This document shows positions 21,546 to 30,292 of a DNA stretch of 64,000 bases, one piece after another. The DNA lies in contig NZ_FYEZ01000001.1 in assembly GCF_900187395.1 (NCBI RefSeq), positions 1,116,001 through 1,180,000 of the forward strand, given 5' to 3'. Within the stretch, counting starts at the first letter, position 1. Each line of letters starts with the position of its first letter. A program made the translations under genes and the position numbers. This stretch comes from Kytococcus aerolatus. GTDB taxonomy: Bacteria; Actinomycetota; Actinomycetes; Actinomycetales; Dermatophilaceae. The notes under the pieces were generated by a model, which saw only the letters and a list, made by a program, of their open reading frames with translations, was not told where the DNA came from and ran no database searches.

Positions 21546-22618
21546 GCCCCGCACCCGCACCGTTGGCCCCACCGGTGCCCGTGCTCGTGGCCCCGATGGC
21601 CGGCGGCCCCTCGACCCCGGAGCTCGTGGCCGCGGTCGCCGGGGCCGGCGGGAGCGGCTACCTCTCCGGGGGCAATCTCACTCCCGAGGCGCTGGCCGAC
21701 CAGATCGCCCGCACCCGGGAGCTCACCGACCGGCCCTTCGGCGTGAACCTCTTCTGGTACGAGCCCGCCGAGCCCGCGGCACGCGCCGCGGTGCAGGAGT
21801 ATGCCGAGCTCCTGGCCCCCGAGCTCGCTGCCCTCGACGTCACCGCACCGGAGCTGGACTGGGAGGATCTCGACCGCGCGTCGGAGAAGCTCGACCTCCT
21901 GCTCTCCGACCCGGTCGCCGAGGTCTCCTTCACCTTCGGCCTCCCCGGTCCCGAGGTCGTGGAACGTCTCCACGCCGCGGGAACGGCCGTGGCCGCCACC
22001 GTCGCGGACCACCACGCCGCCCGGTGTGCCGCCACGCAGGGCGTCGACCGACTCTGCGTGCAGGGCGCCGAGGCCGGCGGCCACCGCGGCACGCTGACGA
22101 CCGGCGAGGAGCCCAACAGGCTCACCACGACCCAGCTGGTGCAGCAGGTCGTGCGGGCCCTGGGCCCCACCGCACCCGTCCCGCTCATCACCGCGGCCGG
22201 GGGCGTCACGGACCGCGCCGAGGTCGAGGCCCTCCTGACCGCCGGGGCCGAGAGCGTGCAGGTGGGCACCCTCTTCCTGCTCACCGACGAGGCCGGCACC
22301 AGCACCGCCCACGCCGCCGCCCTGCAGGACCCGGAGATCACCGAGACCGTCGTCACCCGGGCCTTCTCGGGCCGCCCGGCCCGTGGTCTGCGCTCCCGCT
22401 TCGTCGCCGCGCACGACGCCCACGCCCCCGCCGCGTACCCCACGGTCAACCAGCTGACCCGCCCGTTGCGCACCGCCGCCGCCCGAGCCGGTGACCACCA
22501 CCGCGTGAGCGCCTGGGCCGGCACGGGATGGCGTCAGGCCCGTCCGGGGCCCGCCGCCGGCGTCGTCGAGGCGCTCACACCCACTCCTGCCCCGGGGCGA
22601 CCCAGCGGATCGCGGTGA
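21542..22618 (+). CDS. Nitronate monooxygenase (2-nitropropane dioxygenase-like)
   Basis: A 358-residue FMN TIM-barrel enzyme: VLVAPMAGGPSTPELVAAVAGAGGSGYL at the N-terminus, then FGVNLFWYEP, VSFTFGLPGPEVVERLHAAGTAV, RLCVQGAEAGGHRGT (catalytic-His region QGAEAGGH) and PLITAAGGVTDRAEVEALLTAGAESVQVGTLFLLTDEA. Such enzymes oxidise toxic propionate-3-nitronate and alkyl nitronates to aldehyde/oxo acid and nitrite. It starts at the ATGA overlap with the ferredoxin-like gene. Its 3' end overlaps the convergent Nudix gene by 44 nt. There is no leader, so the protein is cytoplasmic. Confidence 0.88.
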   Translation: MSPAPAPLAPPVPVLVAPMAGGPSTPELVAAVAGAGGSGYLSGGNLTPEALADQIARTRELTDRPFGVNLFWYEPAEPAARAAVQEYAELLAPELAALDVTAPELDWEDLDRASEKLDLLLSDPVAEVSFTFGLPGPEVVERLHAAGTAVAATVADHHAARCAATQGVDRLCVQGAEAGGHRGTLTTGEEPNRLTTTQLVQQVVRALGPTAPVPLITAAGGVTDRAEVEALLTAGAESVQVGTLFLLTDEAGTSTAHAAALQDPEITETVVTRAFSGRPARGLRSRFVAAHDAHAPAAYPTVNQLTRPLRTAAARAGDHHRVSAWAGTGWRQARPGPAAGVVEALTPTPAPGRPSGSR

Positions 22619-23243
22619 ACTCCGGCGCCCGGCCGGCCGCCTCCTCGGCTCGCAGGTGGGCCGCGAAGATCTCCTCGACCTGCCCCTGCTCCAGCCCGGT
22701 GCGCACCTCGTAGAGATAGCCGATGTTGCCGTTCGGCCGGTCGGCCACGGCCCAGGGCACGAGCGGCGGGTCACCGATCGCGCCCAGGTCCAGCCCGACC
22801 TCCTCGAGCAGCTCGCGCCGGGCACAGTCGGCGGGGTCGATGCGGTCACCGTCCACGTCGTCGAGGTCGATCGCTCCACCCGGCAGCTGCCAGTGCCCCG
22901 GCCGCTTGGTGGTGTCCGACATCCGGCCGTGCAGACAGGCCCCGTCCGCGGCGCGGACCAGCACGCCGGCCCAGACGTGGCGGTGACACCACTCCGACGG
23001 CAGCACCCCGTCACTCACCGCCAGGTAGTGCGAGTAGCAGGAGCGGGCCACCGGGACCTCCAGGGTGCGGGCGTCCGTGCCGGGGGCCGCCACGAGCGTG
23101 GGACCGTCGAACAGGGCGGGCTGCTCGGCCAGCCGCCGCTCCCAGTTCTCCGCCGCGAGCGCTGCCACCTCCGGCGGCAGCGTCAGGGGCTCGTCGGTGA
23201 GCCGCAGCAGGTGCGGCCGGTCGTCACGCAGGATCTCCGCCAT
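22575..23243 (-). CDS. Nudix hydrolase, last gene of the five-gene overlapping operon
   Basis: A 222-residue protein with an N-terminal helical part (1-70) and a Nudix fold: HVWAGVLVRAADGACLHGRM, WQLPGGAID (119-126), then RRELLEEVGLDLG (142-154) as the REUXEE box. The spacing between PGG and RRELLEE is 19 residues, longer than in canonical MutT. The C-terminal QEWV follows PEFTAIRWVAPG. ATG 23243 lies 20 nt inside the 3' end of the nitroreductase-like gene, giving coupled translation. Substrate unknown; a diphosphate product of the operon's ligase chemistry is conceivable (inference). Confidence 0.72.
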   Translation of the reverse strand: MAEILRDDRPHLLRLTDEPLTLPPEVAALAAENWERRLAEQPALFDGPTLVAAPGTDARTLEVPVARSCYSHYLAVSDGVLPSEWCHRHVWAGVLVRAADGACLHGRMSDTTKRPGHWQLPGGAIDLDDVDGDRIDPADCARRELLEEVGLDLGAIGDPPLVPWAVADRPNGNIGYLYEVRTGLEQGQVEEIFAAHLRAEEAAGRAPEFTAIRWVAPGQEWV

Positions 23244-24297
23244 GGTCCCGATCGTAGGGACCGCCCGCCCCACCCAGCCGGGCGCTGGCCGGCGGGCGCC
23301 GACGGGGACGACCGATGCGGAAGACCGCCAGCGGGAGGGAGCCACCAGCGCCCGGGAGCACCTCCGGCATCGCCGCAGCGGTCTGCGGGCAGTCCAGCAG
23401 CTGGCTGAGCGGGTGGACGCTCCACCCGGCCCGGTCGGCCACCAACCAGGTGCGCAGCAGCAGCCGGCCCGCCTCGGCGACGTCTGCGTCGTCGGCCGCG
23501 GCGACGCAGCCGGACGGACCGCCCTCCGCGGAAGTGCCCCCGGCCGCCACCCCCCGGAAGGCCACCACCGGCCCCACCGGCCGGGTCGTGGAGAAGCGGG
23601 CCAGCACCCCGGTCAGCCCGACCCGCGCCAGCCGGGGCCGCACCCCCGGGCGCAGCGCGGCCCGCAGCACCCGCGCCTCGAGACCGTTCAGGCCCAGGGC
23701 CACGTCGCTCAGACCGTCCTGCCCGTAGCGCGGAGCGGTGGGGTCCAGCCGCAGCCAGTCGGCGAGCTCCTCGGCAGCCGGCCCCTCCAACGACCAGCGG
23801 TCGGCGGTGAGCAGGTGCTCGTCGACCCAGGCCCCCGGCAGCACCTGCAGGCCCACCCCCACGGACTCCGCGAGGTCCGCGACCTCGGCCTCCGTGGGGA
23901 TCACCGCCATGACGCCGCGGGCGGTCCGGCGGTGCCGCAGGGCCTCCAGCGCGGCGGCGGCACCGAGCCTGGCCACCGCACCGCCCCTGTCGCCCGTCCT
24001 CTTCCGCACCACCAGGGTGGCGGCGTGGTGGGCGGCCCGGTCGACCTCCCAACGGACGTCCAGCCCGAGCCCGAGGTCGGCCGCCACCACCGCGAGCGCC
24101 TCCACCACACACCCCAGCGAGAGCAGCAGGTCCCGCCCGGTCGGGTCGCCCAGCGGCAGGGAGCGCGACGGATCCCACCCGAGCATCAGCCGGTCGGCGC
24201 CCACGGCCCGCAGCGCCCACGGCTGGCTGTTGTGGGCGCTCGGCGCCCGGCCCCAGTCGGCCTCCCGGGCCAGCAGCCGCTGGGCGGGGGTGCTCAC
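23224..24297 (-). CDS. Acg-like nitroreductase-fold FMN-binding protein
   Basis: A 357-residue protein with two nitroreductase-like halves in one chain, the design of the mycobacterial Acg/nitroreductase family: WGRAPSAHNSQPWALRAVG (flavin-phosphate loop SAHNSQPW), GRDLLLSLGCVVEALAVVAADLGL, RRTARGVMAVIPTE (RRSxR-type), EAGRLLLRTWLVADRAGWSVHPLSQLLD and a basic C-terminal tail. Acg proteins bind FMN and may store flavin or reduce nitro groups/quinones, with no fixed substrate. Its GTG start overlaps the upstream stop as GTGA, and its end overlaps the Nudix start. It is the fourth gene in the operon. Confidence 0.78.
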   Translation of the reverse strand: MSTPAQRLLAREADWGRAPSAHNSQPWALRAVGADRLMLGWDPSRSLPLGDPTGRDLLLSLGCVVEALAVVAADLGLGLDVRWEVDRAAHHAATLVVRKRTGDRGGAVARLGAAAALEALRHRRTARGVMAVIPTEAEVADLAESVGVGLQVLPGAWVDEHLLTADRWSLEGPAAEELADWLRLDPTAPRYGQDGLSDVALGLNGLEARVLRAALRPGVRPRLARVGLTGVLARFSTTRPVGPVVAFRGVAAGGTSAEGGPSGCVAAADDADVAEAGRLLLRTWLVADRAGWSVHPLSQLLDCPQTAAAMPEVLPGAGGSLPLAVFRIGRPRRRPPASARLGGAGGPYDRDHGGDPA

Positions 24298-25421
24298 ACC
24301 AGCCCCTTGCGGTAGAAACACAGCTCGTGGAGGGGACGCCCACCGATGGCGGCGAAGTGCGCGGCCGAGCCGGCGTTCTCCCGCCCCACCTGGGTGACCC
24401 GGAGCTGCTCGTACCCACCTGCCTGCAGGTTCACGAGCAGCTCCCGGGAGAGGGCCCGCATGAGTCCCCGCCCCCGCTGGTCCGGCACCGTGCCCTTGAT
24501 GACGAGGATCGCCTCCCGCCGGTAGCGACCGCGGGTGAGCCAGAGCCGGGCCTGGTCGCGCCAGCGCATCCGGCCCCCGGTGCTGCGGACGAAGGCGGTG
24601 ATGTCCGGCACCACGAGCACGAAGGCCACCGGACGCCCGTGGTCGGTGAGGTAGAGCAGCAGGTCCTCGTCGAGCAGGTGCGCCAGCCCGTCGGTGGCCG
24701 CCTCGAGCTCCGGGGCGGAGATGGGCGTGAAGTAGGGCAGCTCGGCGAAGCTCGCGTTGAGCATGGTGCGCAGCAGCGGCAGCTGCTCGGCCAGGCGCCG
24801 ACGGCTCCCCCGGTGGAGCTCCACCCCCTCGGGCAGCGGCCCGGCCGGTCCCAGGTCGACCTCGGGGTCGCGGGAGCCGAGGTCCTCGCAGAGCCACGTG
24901 GCGCCGGGCCACAGGGGCGCGAAACCGCAGGCCTCCCAGGCCGCCGGGTACCAGTCGGGATTCCAGGCCGAGTCGAGGAAGCCCGGCTCCTCGTGCCCGG
25001 CCGTGACCACCCCGCCGGTCTGGTTGGGCAGCAGCGAGACCGGTCCGAGCAGGGCGGTGCGGCCCTCCTCGCGGGCCCACCACTCGGCGTGGGCGACGAT
25101 CGCCTCCAGCACCTCCGTCGAGGCGAACTCGGTGGCCCCCAGCAGGGCCGTCATCTCGCCCCGGCGGGCGTCCATCCGGTCGTCGGAGTGCAGGGTGGTG
25201 CGCCCCACCACGCGCCCGCGGCCGTCGCGGACCAGGAGCATCTCCAGCTCCCCGTGCTCGGCGTGCGGACCGGTGCCCTCGTGCCAGGAGCGCAGGGTCG
25301 GCTCCAGCAGCGGCACCACCTTCTGCGCCGGGTGCAGGCGCAGCGGGAGCTCCCGGAAGGCCGCCAGGTCCCGCCCGGAGCGCACCGGCTCGACACGGAG
25401 CTCAGCCCCGGGCACGAGCAC
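24294..25421 (-). CDS. Conserved GNAT-like protein, third gene of the overlapping operon
   Basis: A ~375-residue protein with two acetyltransferase-like halves. The N-terminal half has LRVEPVRSGRDLAAFRELPLRL and FGxN-type PNQTGGVV; the C-terminal half has PVAFVLVVPDITAFVRSTGG, then ILVIKGTVPDQRGRGLMRALSRELLVNLQAGGYEQLRVTQVGRENAGSAAHFAAIGGRPLHELCFYRKGL, where DQRGRGL is the pyrophosphate loop. Double-GNAT proteins of this kind occur in actinobacteria as hypothetical proteins. The likely start is GTG 25421 (alternative 25415), inside the last codons of the preceding gene. Its stop overlaps the Acg-like gene start. Confidence 0.65.
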   Translation of the reverse strand: MLVPGAELRVEPVRSGRDLAAFRELPLRLHPAQKVVPLLEPTLRSWHEGTGPHAEHGELEMLLVRDGRGRVVGRTTLHSDDRMDARRGEMTALLGATEFASTEVLEAIVAHAEWWAREEGRTALLGPVSLLPNQTGGVVTAGHEEPGFLDSAWNPDWYPAAWEACGFAPLWPGATWLCEDLGSRDPEVDLGPAGPLPEGVELHRGSRRRLAEQLPLLRTMLNASFAELPYFTPISAPELEAATDGLAHLLDEDLLLYLTDHGRPVAFVLVVPDITAFVRSTGGRMRWRDQARLWLTRGRYRREAILVIKGTVPDQRGRGLMRALSRELLVNLQAGGYEQLRVTQVGRENAGSAAHFAAIGGRPLHELCFYRKGLV

Positions 25422-25881
25422 GCCCCCGCCGCTCCCGGGCCACCGGCGGCCCCTCGACCTCACCGGTCACCGGGGTGAAGCGCTCGATGTGGTCCAGCTC
25501 GTCGCCCTCGGCCCGCCACACCCCGTTGGAGTAGCCCGCCTCCTCGGCGCTCCACAGGCGGATCCAGCCTCCGGTGGCCTGCTTCCGGTCCGGGGAGGTC
25601 ACCCACTGCACCAGCTCCCGGTGCTCCCCGGTCCGCGCGAAGCGCAGCAGGTCGTCGCGGGTCTCGAACCAGCCGATGGTCCCCAGGGTCCACGGCGCCT
25701 CGTAGAAGACCTGGTGCCCGCAGTACCCGGGCATCCGCTTCATCTGCCGCACCATGCGCAGCCAGCGCGGCGTGAGCCGGGCCCAGGCCAGCGGGCCGCT
25801 GTACCGGGTGGCCCCCACGAACATCGCCGTGGCCTGCGCCTTGCGCGGCGCCCTGCTGAAATCGGTCGTCCTCATCGTCAT
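25402..25881 (-). CDS. Dimeric alpha/beta-barrel (ABM-like) monooxygenase-type protein
   Basis: A 159-residue protein with a ferredoxin-like core: TAMFVGATRYSGPLAWARLTPRWLRMVRQMKRMPGYCGHQVFYEAPWTLGTIGWFETRDDLLRFARTGEHRELVQWV. The pattern of a long helix followed by MPGYxGHQV and a TIGWFET strand is that of antibiotic-biosynthesis-monooxygenase-like or spheroidene-monooxygenase-like small proteins. The C-terminal tail is rich in Arg and Gly. ATG 25881 overlaps the ligase-like gene's stop as ATGA, and its own end overlaps the next gene. It probably oxidises or isomerises a small molecule, but the substrate is unknown. Confidence 0.65.
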   Translation of the reverse strand: MTMRTTDFSRAPRKAQATAMFVGATRYSGPLAWARLTPRWLRMVRQMKRMPGYCGHQVFYEAPWTLGTIGWFETRDDLLRFARTGEHRELVQWVTSPDRKQATGGWIRLWSAEEAGYSNGVWRAEGDELDHIERFTPVTGEVEGPPVARERRGRARARG

Positions 25882-27467
25882 CCCTCCGGGGTCTGCAGGT
25901 AGCGGCGCTTGATGCGCGCGCCGGTGTCGTGGAACGGGCCGGTCCCGGCGTCGTGGACCTCCACGGCGATCTCCCCGGCCCGGGGGCTCTCGGTGAGCGA
26001 CTCGGCGTAGTCGCGACTGACCCGCGCCAGGTAGGCCACCACGCCCCGCCGGGCCGAGTCCGCGAGCGCCTCCCGCTCGGCTGCCGGCAGCTCGACGCCC
26101 TCACGGAGCTCCAGGTGGAGCGTGGGCCGCTGCGCCACGGCGTCGCCGGGCACCTCCTGCAGGGTGACGGTGAAAGCCGCGATCGCGGCGGCGCGCGCGG
26201 AGTCCTCGTAGAGCCCGTTCTCCACGTCCTGCGGGTAGATGTTGGCGCCCATGAAGGAGACGGTGGAGTCCGCCCGGCCGAAGAGCAGCAGGAGCGGCAG
26301 CTTCATCGGGGCACGCTCGAAGGCCTCCCGCGCCTCCTGCGCCCAGCGCGGGTCGCGGGCCAGGATGCGCTGCAGGTCGTGCCAGTCGAGCAGCACCGCC
26401 TCGTCCCCGATGTCGTAGCGGAGCTTCGGGGAGAGCACCGAGGTGGAGGTGAGCGTGCACACCAGGTGCCGGTTCGCGGTGGTCTCCAGGTAGGTCTCCA
26501 GCGGGTTGTACTGGAAGATCATCGGGGTGCGGTCCTCCCCCTCGCCGAGGACCGCCTCCCGGAGCGCCGGGTCGGTGAGGAGCCGCTTGCGCAGCCAGAC
26601 GGTCAGATCCGTCTCCCCGCCGATGCCGATCGTCAGGTCCGAGGCCCCGTAGCCCGAGCGCACGGTGGCGAAGCGCTCCTCGCAGTAGTCGCGCAGCCCC
26701 TCGGTCATGGCCTCCCCGCCCACCAGGCCGTGCAGGGTGTGGGCGTCCCAGTCGAATCCGTCGGCGTCGAGCCGGTCGCGCAGGTCCTTGAGGAAGGGCG
26801 GGTAGGCCGCCACCAGGTAGGTGTACCCCGGTCCGAAGTGGGCGATGGTGTCGACGATCTTGTCCAGGTCCGGACCGGTGTTCTTCACCATCCCGATCCG
26901 GGACATCGCGATCCCGGTGTTCGTGCCGGTGGCCCACGCGCCCATCGAGTAGGCGTTGATCACGAAGAGCGGCTCCCCCCGGTGCAGCATGCGGGTGAAC
27001 CCGGCCAGGTTGCGGTGCACGTCGGCCAGCTCGTCCCGCCCGCGCACCCAGTTGAACGGGCGGCCCGAGGAGCCGGAGGACTCGTCGACGATGGTGCCCA
27101 CCATCGAGAGCCGCCCCTCCCGGCAGCGCTCCGTCTCGTCGAAGCGCCGGACGTAGGAGTCCTTGTCCGTCACCGGGTAGTTCTCCAGGTCCCACCACCG
27201 GAACTCCCAGTCGTGCTCGGCGAGGAACTGCTGGTAGGCCGGCACCCGCAGGTAGCCCATCTGGCAGGCCATCCAGGCGTGGAAGCGCGCGAAGTTTCCC
27301 ATCCACGGCTGGTAGTTCGTGGCGGTGAGGCGCCAGGTCTCGGGGTGCACCTTGTACAGGCTGTAGGCGCGGCTCAGGGCCTGCGCCCCGGCCCGCAGGG
27401 TGCCGCGGCGCACCAGCATCGCGGCCCGAGAGTGCCAGGCCCGGTGGGCGAGCTCACGAACGGCCAT
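25878..27467 (-). CDS. CoF390-synthetase/phenylacetate-CoA ligase-like adenylating enzyme
   Basis: A 529-residue member of the ANL-related group. It carries a glycine/serine-rich phosphate loop ESSGSSGRPFNW (129-140), the motif GPGYTYLVAAYPPFLKDLRDRL, GGEAMTEGLRDYCEERFATVRSGYGASDLTIG, LRYDIGDEAVLLDW and a C-terminal GRADSTVSFMGANIYPQDVENGLYE, which is the small-domain hinge of F390 synthetase-like ligases. Relatives activate an acid or phenol with ATP as an adenylate. ATG 27467 begins a new unit; the upstream 145 nt is a divergent promoter region shared with the MATE pump. It is the first gene of an operon in which all five genes overlap. Confidence 0.8.
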   Translation of the reverse strand: MAVRELAHRAWHSRAAMLVRRGTLRAGAQALSRAYSLYKVHPETWRLTATNYQPWMGNFARFHAWMACQMGYLRVPAYQQFLAEHDWEFRWWDLENYPVTDKDSYVRRFDETERCREGRLSMVGTIVDESSGSSGRPFNWVRGRDELADVHRNLAGFTRMLHRGEPLFVINAYSMGAWATGTNTGIAMSRIGMVKNTGPDLDKIVDTIAHFGPGYTYLVAAYPPFLKDLRDRLDADGFDWDAHTLHGLVGGEAMTEGLRDYCEERFATVRSGYGASDLTIGIGGETDLTVWLRKRLLTDPALREAVLGEGEDRTPMIFQYNPLETYLETTANRHLVCTLTSTSVLSPKLRYDIGDEAVLLDWHDLQRILARDPRWAQEAREAFERAPMKLPLLLLFGRADSTVSFMGANIYPQDVENGLYEDSARAAAIAAFTVTLQEVPGDAVAQRPTLHLELREGVELPAAEREALADSARRGVVAYLARVSRDYAESLTESPRAGEIAVEVHDAGTGPFHDTGARIKRRYLQTPEG

Positions 27468-27612
27468 GGGGCGACTCCTCTCCGGTGCCGGTTCGCTCCC
27501 CGCGGGCGCGGGGTCCCCGGCTCCCCGGTCGGGGTTAGCGGTCTCAGCAGCATCGCAGGAGGCGACGGACCGCGGCGTCATCCTCCCGACCGACCTCTGC
27601 CACACTCCGCGC

Positions 27613-28998
27613 GTGACCCCTAGCCCTGCCGCCGACCCCGACCCCACCCCCGGGGGGACCCCCACCGACGCCGGGTCCCGGGCCCGGGAGATCCTCGCGC
27701 TGGCGGTGCCGGCCTTCTTCGCCCTCATCGCCGAGCCGCTCTTCCTGCTGCTCGACACGGCGATGATCGGGCGCGTCTCCACCGAGGCGCTGGCCGGGCT
27801 CAGCGTGGCGAGCACCGCCCTCATGACGATGGTGGGGATCTTCGTCTTCCTGGCCTACGGCACGACCGCCGTGGTCTCCCGTCGGCTCGGCGCCGGGGAC
27901 ACCCGGGGCGCCCTGGCCGCCGGCGTCGACGGGGTGTGGCTGGCCCTCCTCCTGGGCGGCGCGACCGCCGCGGTGACGGCCCTGGCGGCCCCGGGGATCG
28001 TGGAGCTCTTCGGGGCCTCCGCGGCCGCCACCGACGAGGGGGCCACCTACCTGCGCATCTCCGCTCTGGGCATCCCCCCGATGCTCGTGACACTGGCTGT
28101 GACGGGCGTGCTGCGCGGGCTGCAGGACACCCGCTCCCCGCTGGTGGCCGCCGTGCTCGGGTTCGGTGCCAACGCCGCGCTGAACGCCTGGCTGATCTTC
28201 GAGATGGGCTGGGGGATCGCCGGGGCAGCCTGGGGAACCGTCATCGCCCAGGTGGGGATGGCCGTCGGCCTGCTGGCCCTGCTCGGGCGCCACGTCCGCC
28301 ACCACCGGGCACCCACATCCTTCACCCCGCGGGGCGTCCTCACCGCGGCCCTCGACGGGGTCCCGCTGCTCGTCCGCACCCTCAGCCTGCGCGGCGTCAT
28401 CCTCCTCACCACTTGGCTGGCCGCCGGGTTCGGGGACGTCTCCCTGGCCGCCCACCAGGTGGCCATGACCATCTGGGGTTTCCTCGCCTTCGCCCTGGAC
28501 GCCCTGGCGATCGCCGCCCAGGCCCTCACCGGCAAGGCCCTCGGCGCCGGGGACACCCGCGGCACCCGTGCCATGACCGGCCTCATGACTCGGTGGGGCG
28601 TCTGGGCCGGCGTGCTGCTGGGCGTGCTGCTCGTGCTGGGGCGCGACCTGCTCCCGCCGCTCTTCAGCGACGACCCCGAGGTGCAGCGCACCCTGGCCAC
28701 CGCGCTGGTCGTCGTCGGCCTGGCCACCCCCGTGGCCGGCATCGCCTACGTGCTCGACGGGGTGCTCATCGGCGCCGGGGACGCCCGCTGGCTGGCCGTT
28801 GCCCAGCTCCTCGTGCTGGTGGCCTACCTGCCCGTGGTGTGGGTGGTCCGGGAGCTGCCGCCGGCGGACATCGCCCCCGACCGGGCGATGTGGTGGCTGT
28901 GGGGAGCCTTCGCGATGTTCATGGTGCTGCGCTCGGCGGCCCTGCTCTGGCGGGCTCGCGGGGACGCGTGGATGGTCACCGGCGCCGCGCGGGACTGA
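27613..28998 (+). CDS. MATE-family (DinF-like) multidrug/small-molecule efflux pump
   Basis: A 461-residue protein with twelve hydrophobic helices in two homologous halves, each beginning with a LAVPAFFALIAEPLFLLLDTAMIGR or RTLSLRGVILLTTWLAAGFGDVSLAAHQVA pattern. The conserved LGAGDTRGALAAG and ALGAGDTRGTRAM loops are typical MATE features. It exports drugs or metabolites using a Na+ or H+ gradient. GTG 27613 was chosen because the longer frame upstream is in the neighbouring divergent gene. It is transcribed divergently from the ligase operon, which makes it a natural candidate exporter of that pathway's product (inference). It ends convergent with, and overlapping, the MFS gene by 23 nt. 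Confidence 0.85.
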   Translation: MTPSPAADPDPTPGGTPTDAGSRAREILALAVPAFFALIAEPLFLLLDTAMIGRVSTEALAGLSVASTALMTMVGIFVFLAYGTTAVVSRRLGAGDTRGALAAGVDGVWLALLLGGATAAVTALAAPGIVELFGASAAATDEGATYLRISALGIPPMLVTLAVTGVLRGLQDTRSPLVAAVLGFGANAALNAWLIFEMGWGIAGAAWGTVIAQVGMAVGLLALLGRHVRHHRAPTSFTPRGVLTAALDGVPLLVRTLSLRGVILLTTWLAAGFGDVSLAAHQVAMTIWGFLAFALDALAIAAQALTGKALGAGDTRGTRAMTGLMTRWGVWAGVLLGVLLVLGRDLLPPLFSDDPEVQRTLATALVVVGLATPVAGIAYVLDGVLIGAGDARWLAVAQLLVLVAYLPVVWVVRELPPADIAPDRAMWWLWGAFAMFMVLRSAALLWRARGDAWMVTGAARD

Positions 28999-30292
28999 CC
29001 CGAGTGGGACCGGTGCGGGCGGGGCCGGCAGGGCGGGCACGGGGCACCCAGCGGGCGAAGGCGGCCGCCGCACCGAACCCGAAGGCGGAGGCCGCCCACA
29101 CGCCGGCGGCCAGGCCGGCCACCGCGGTGACCCCGGAGAGCACCAGCGGACCACCTGCCGCCCCGGCGTCCGAGAGGGTGCGCATGACCGCCAGGAAGGA
29201 CGTGCGCCCCCGCTCCGGGGCGGCGTCCCCCGAGAGGGTCATGACGATGCCGGAGCCCAGCCCGTTGCCGAAGCCGATGACCACGACCACCAGCGCCAGC
29301 GCACCGGCCGTCCCGGTGAGGGGCACCAGGGCGATGCCCAGCCCGAGGATCGCCATGGACGGGATGGCGTTTGCCCGGCGGGAGACCCGGTCCATGATGA
29401 GCCCGGCCGGGTAGAAGGTCAGCACCTCCACCAGGCCGGCCAGGCCCACCAGGAGGCTGATGAGCTCCTCGCTCACCCCGATGTGGGCGCCCCACAGCGG
29501 CATGAGCACCGTGCGGGAGGAGCGCGCCGCCGCGCAGAGCACGAAGCCGAACCCCAGGGTGACGATGGTCCGCCGGTGCTCCCGCACCACGTCCCGCATC
29601 CGCACCGGGGCGCTGCCGGCTCGACGCGGGGAGCTCCGCACCACACGCTCCTCCCCGGGGAGGGCGGGCAGCCGCAGGGTCGCCAGGGAGAGCAGCGCGA
29701 GCAGCACCAGGGAGACGACCACCGGGCCGCGCAGGCCCCACAGGGAGATGGCCCCCGCGGCCACCACCGGGCCGACGAAGAAGCCCACCCGCGCCATGCC
29801 ACCGAGCGTGGACATCGCCCGGGCGAGCTGGTGGCGGGGGAAGGCGCCGGTGAGATAGCTCTGCCGCGCGAGCATGAAGACGCACGCGGCGGCCCCCAGC
29901 ATCATCACCCCGAGGGCGAGGAGGGGCACCGAGTCCGTGACCGCCACCACCGCCATCGCCACCGCCCCCAGCAGGGCGGCCCCGGTCATGGCGCGTCGTT
30001 CCCCGATCCGCTCGGTGAGCATCCCGGCGGGCATGCCGAGCACCATCGAGCTCAGGCCGTGGAGGGAGACCACGAGGGCGGCCTGGCCCGGGGTCGCCCC
30101 GATGCGCAGGGCCAGGAGGGCAAGCACCGGAAGCACCCCGGCCAGCGCGACCGACCAGAGCAGGGCCGGGGCGTAGGCCGAGACCGCCAGGGCCCCCAGG
30201 GTGGGGCCGCCCGGGGTGACCGGCTGCCGCCAGGCCGCCCGCAGCCCCCCGGAGGCCGGGGGCGGCGGGTCCTCCCTGGCCGGGGAGCTCAC
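28976..30292 (-). CDS. MFS transporter
   Basis: A 438-residue protein with about twelve hydrophobic segments, for example LLWSVALAGVLPVLALLAL, LLGAVAMAVVAVTDSVPLLALGVMMLGAAACVFML, VVVSLVLLALLSLATL and LALVVVVIGFGNGLGSGIVM. The loop GMPAGMLTERIGERRAMTG after the second helix fits the MFS GxLxDRxGRR motif, and AGLIMDRVSRRANAI is its counterpart in the second half. The substrate is not predictable; such pumps export drugs or metabolites. GTG 30292 overlaps the MutT-like gene's stop as GTGA, so the two are translated together. Confidence 0.85.
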   Translation of the reverse strand: MSSPAREDPPPPASGGLRAAWRQPVTPGGPTLGALAVSAYAPALLWSVALAGVLPVLALLALRIGATPGQAALVVSLHGLSSMVLGMPAGMLTERIGERRAMTGAALLGAVAMAVVAVTDSVPLLALGVMMLGAAACVFMLARQSYLTGAFPRHQLARAMSTLGGMARVGFFVGPVVAAGAISLWGLRGPVVVSLVLLALLSLATLRLPALPGEERVVRSSPRRAGSAPVRMRDVVREHRRTIVTLGFGFVLCAAARSSRTVLMPLWGAHIGVSEELISLLVGLAGLVEVLTFYPAGLIMDRVSRRANAIPSMAILGLGIALVPLTGTAGALALVVVVIGFGNGLGSGIVMTLSGDAAPERGRTSFLAVMRTLSDAGAAGGPLVLSGVTAVAGLAAGVWAASAFGFGAAAAFARWVPRARPAGPARTGPTRVSPARRR

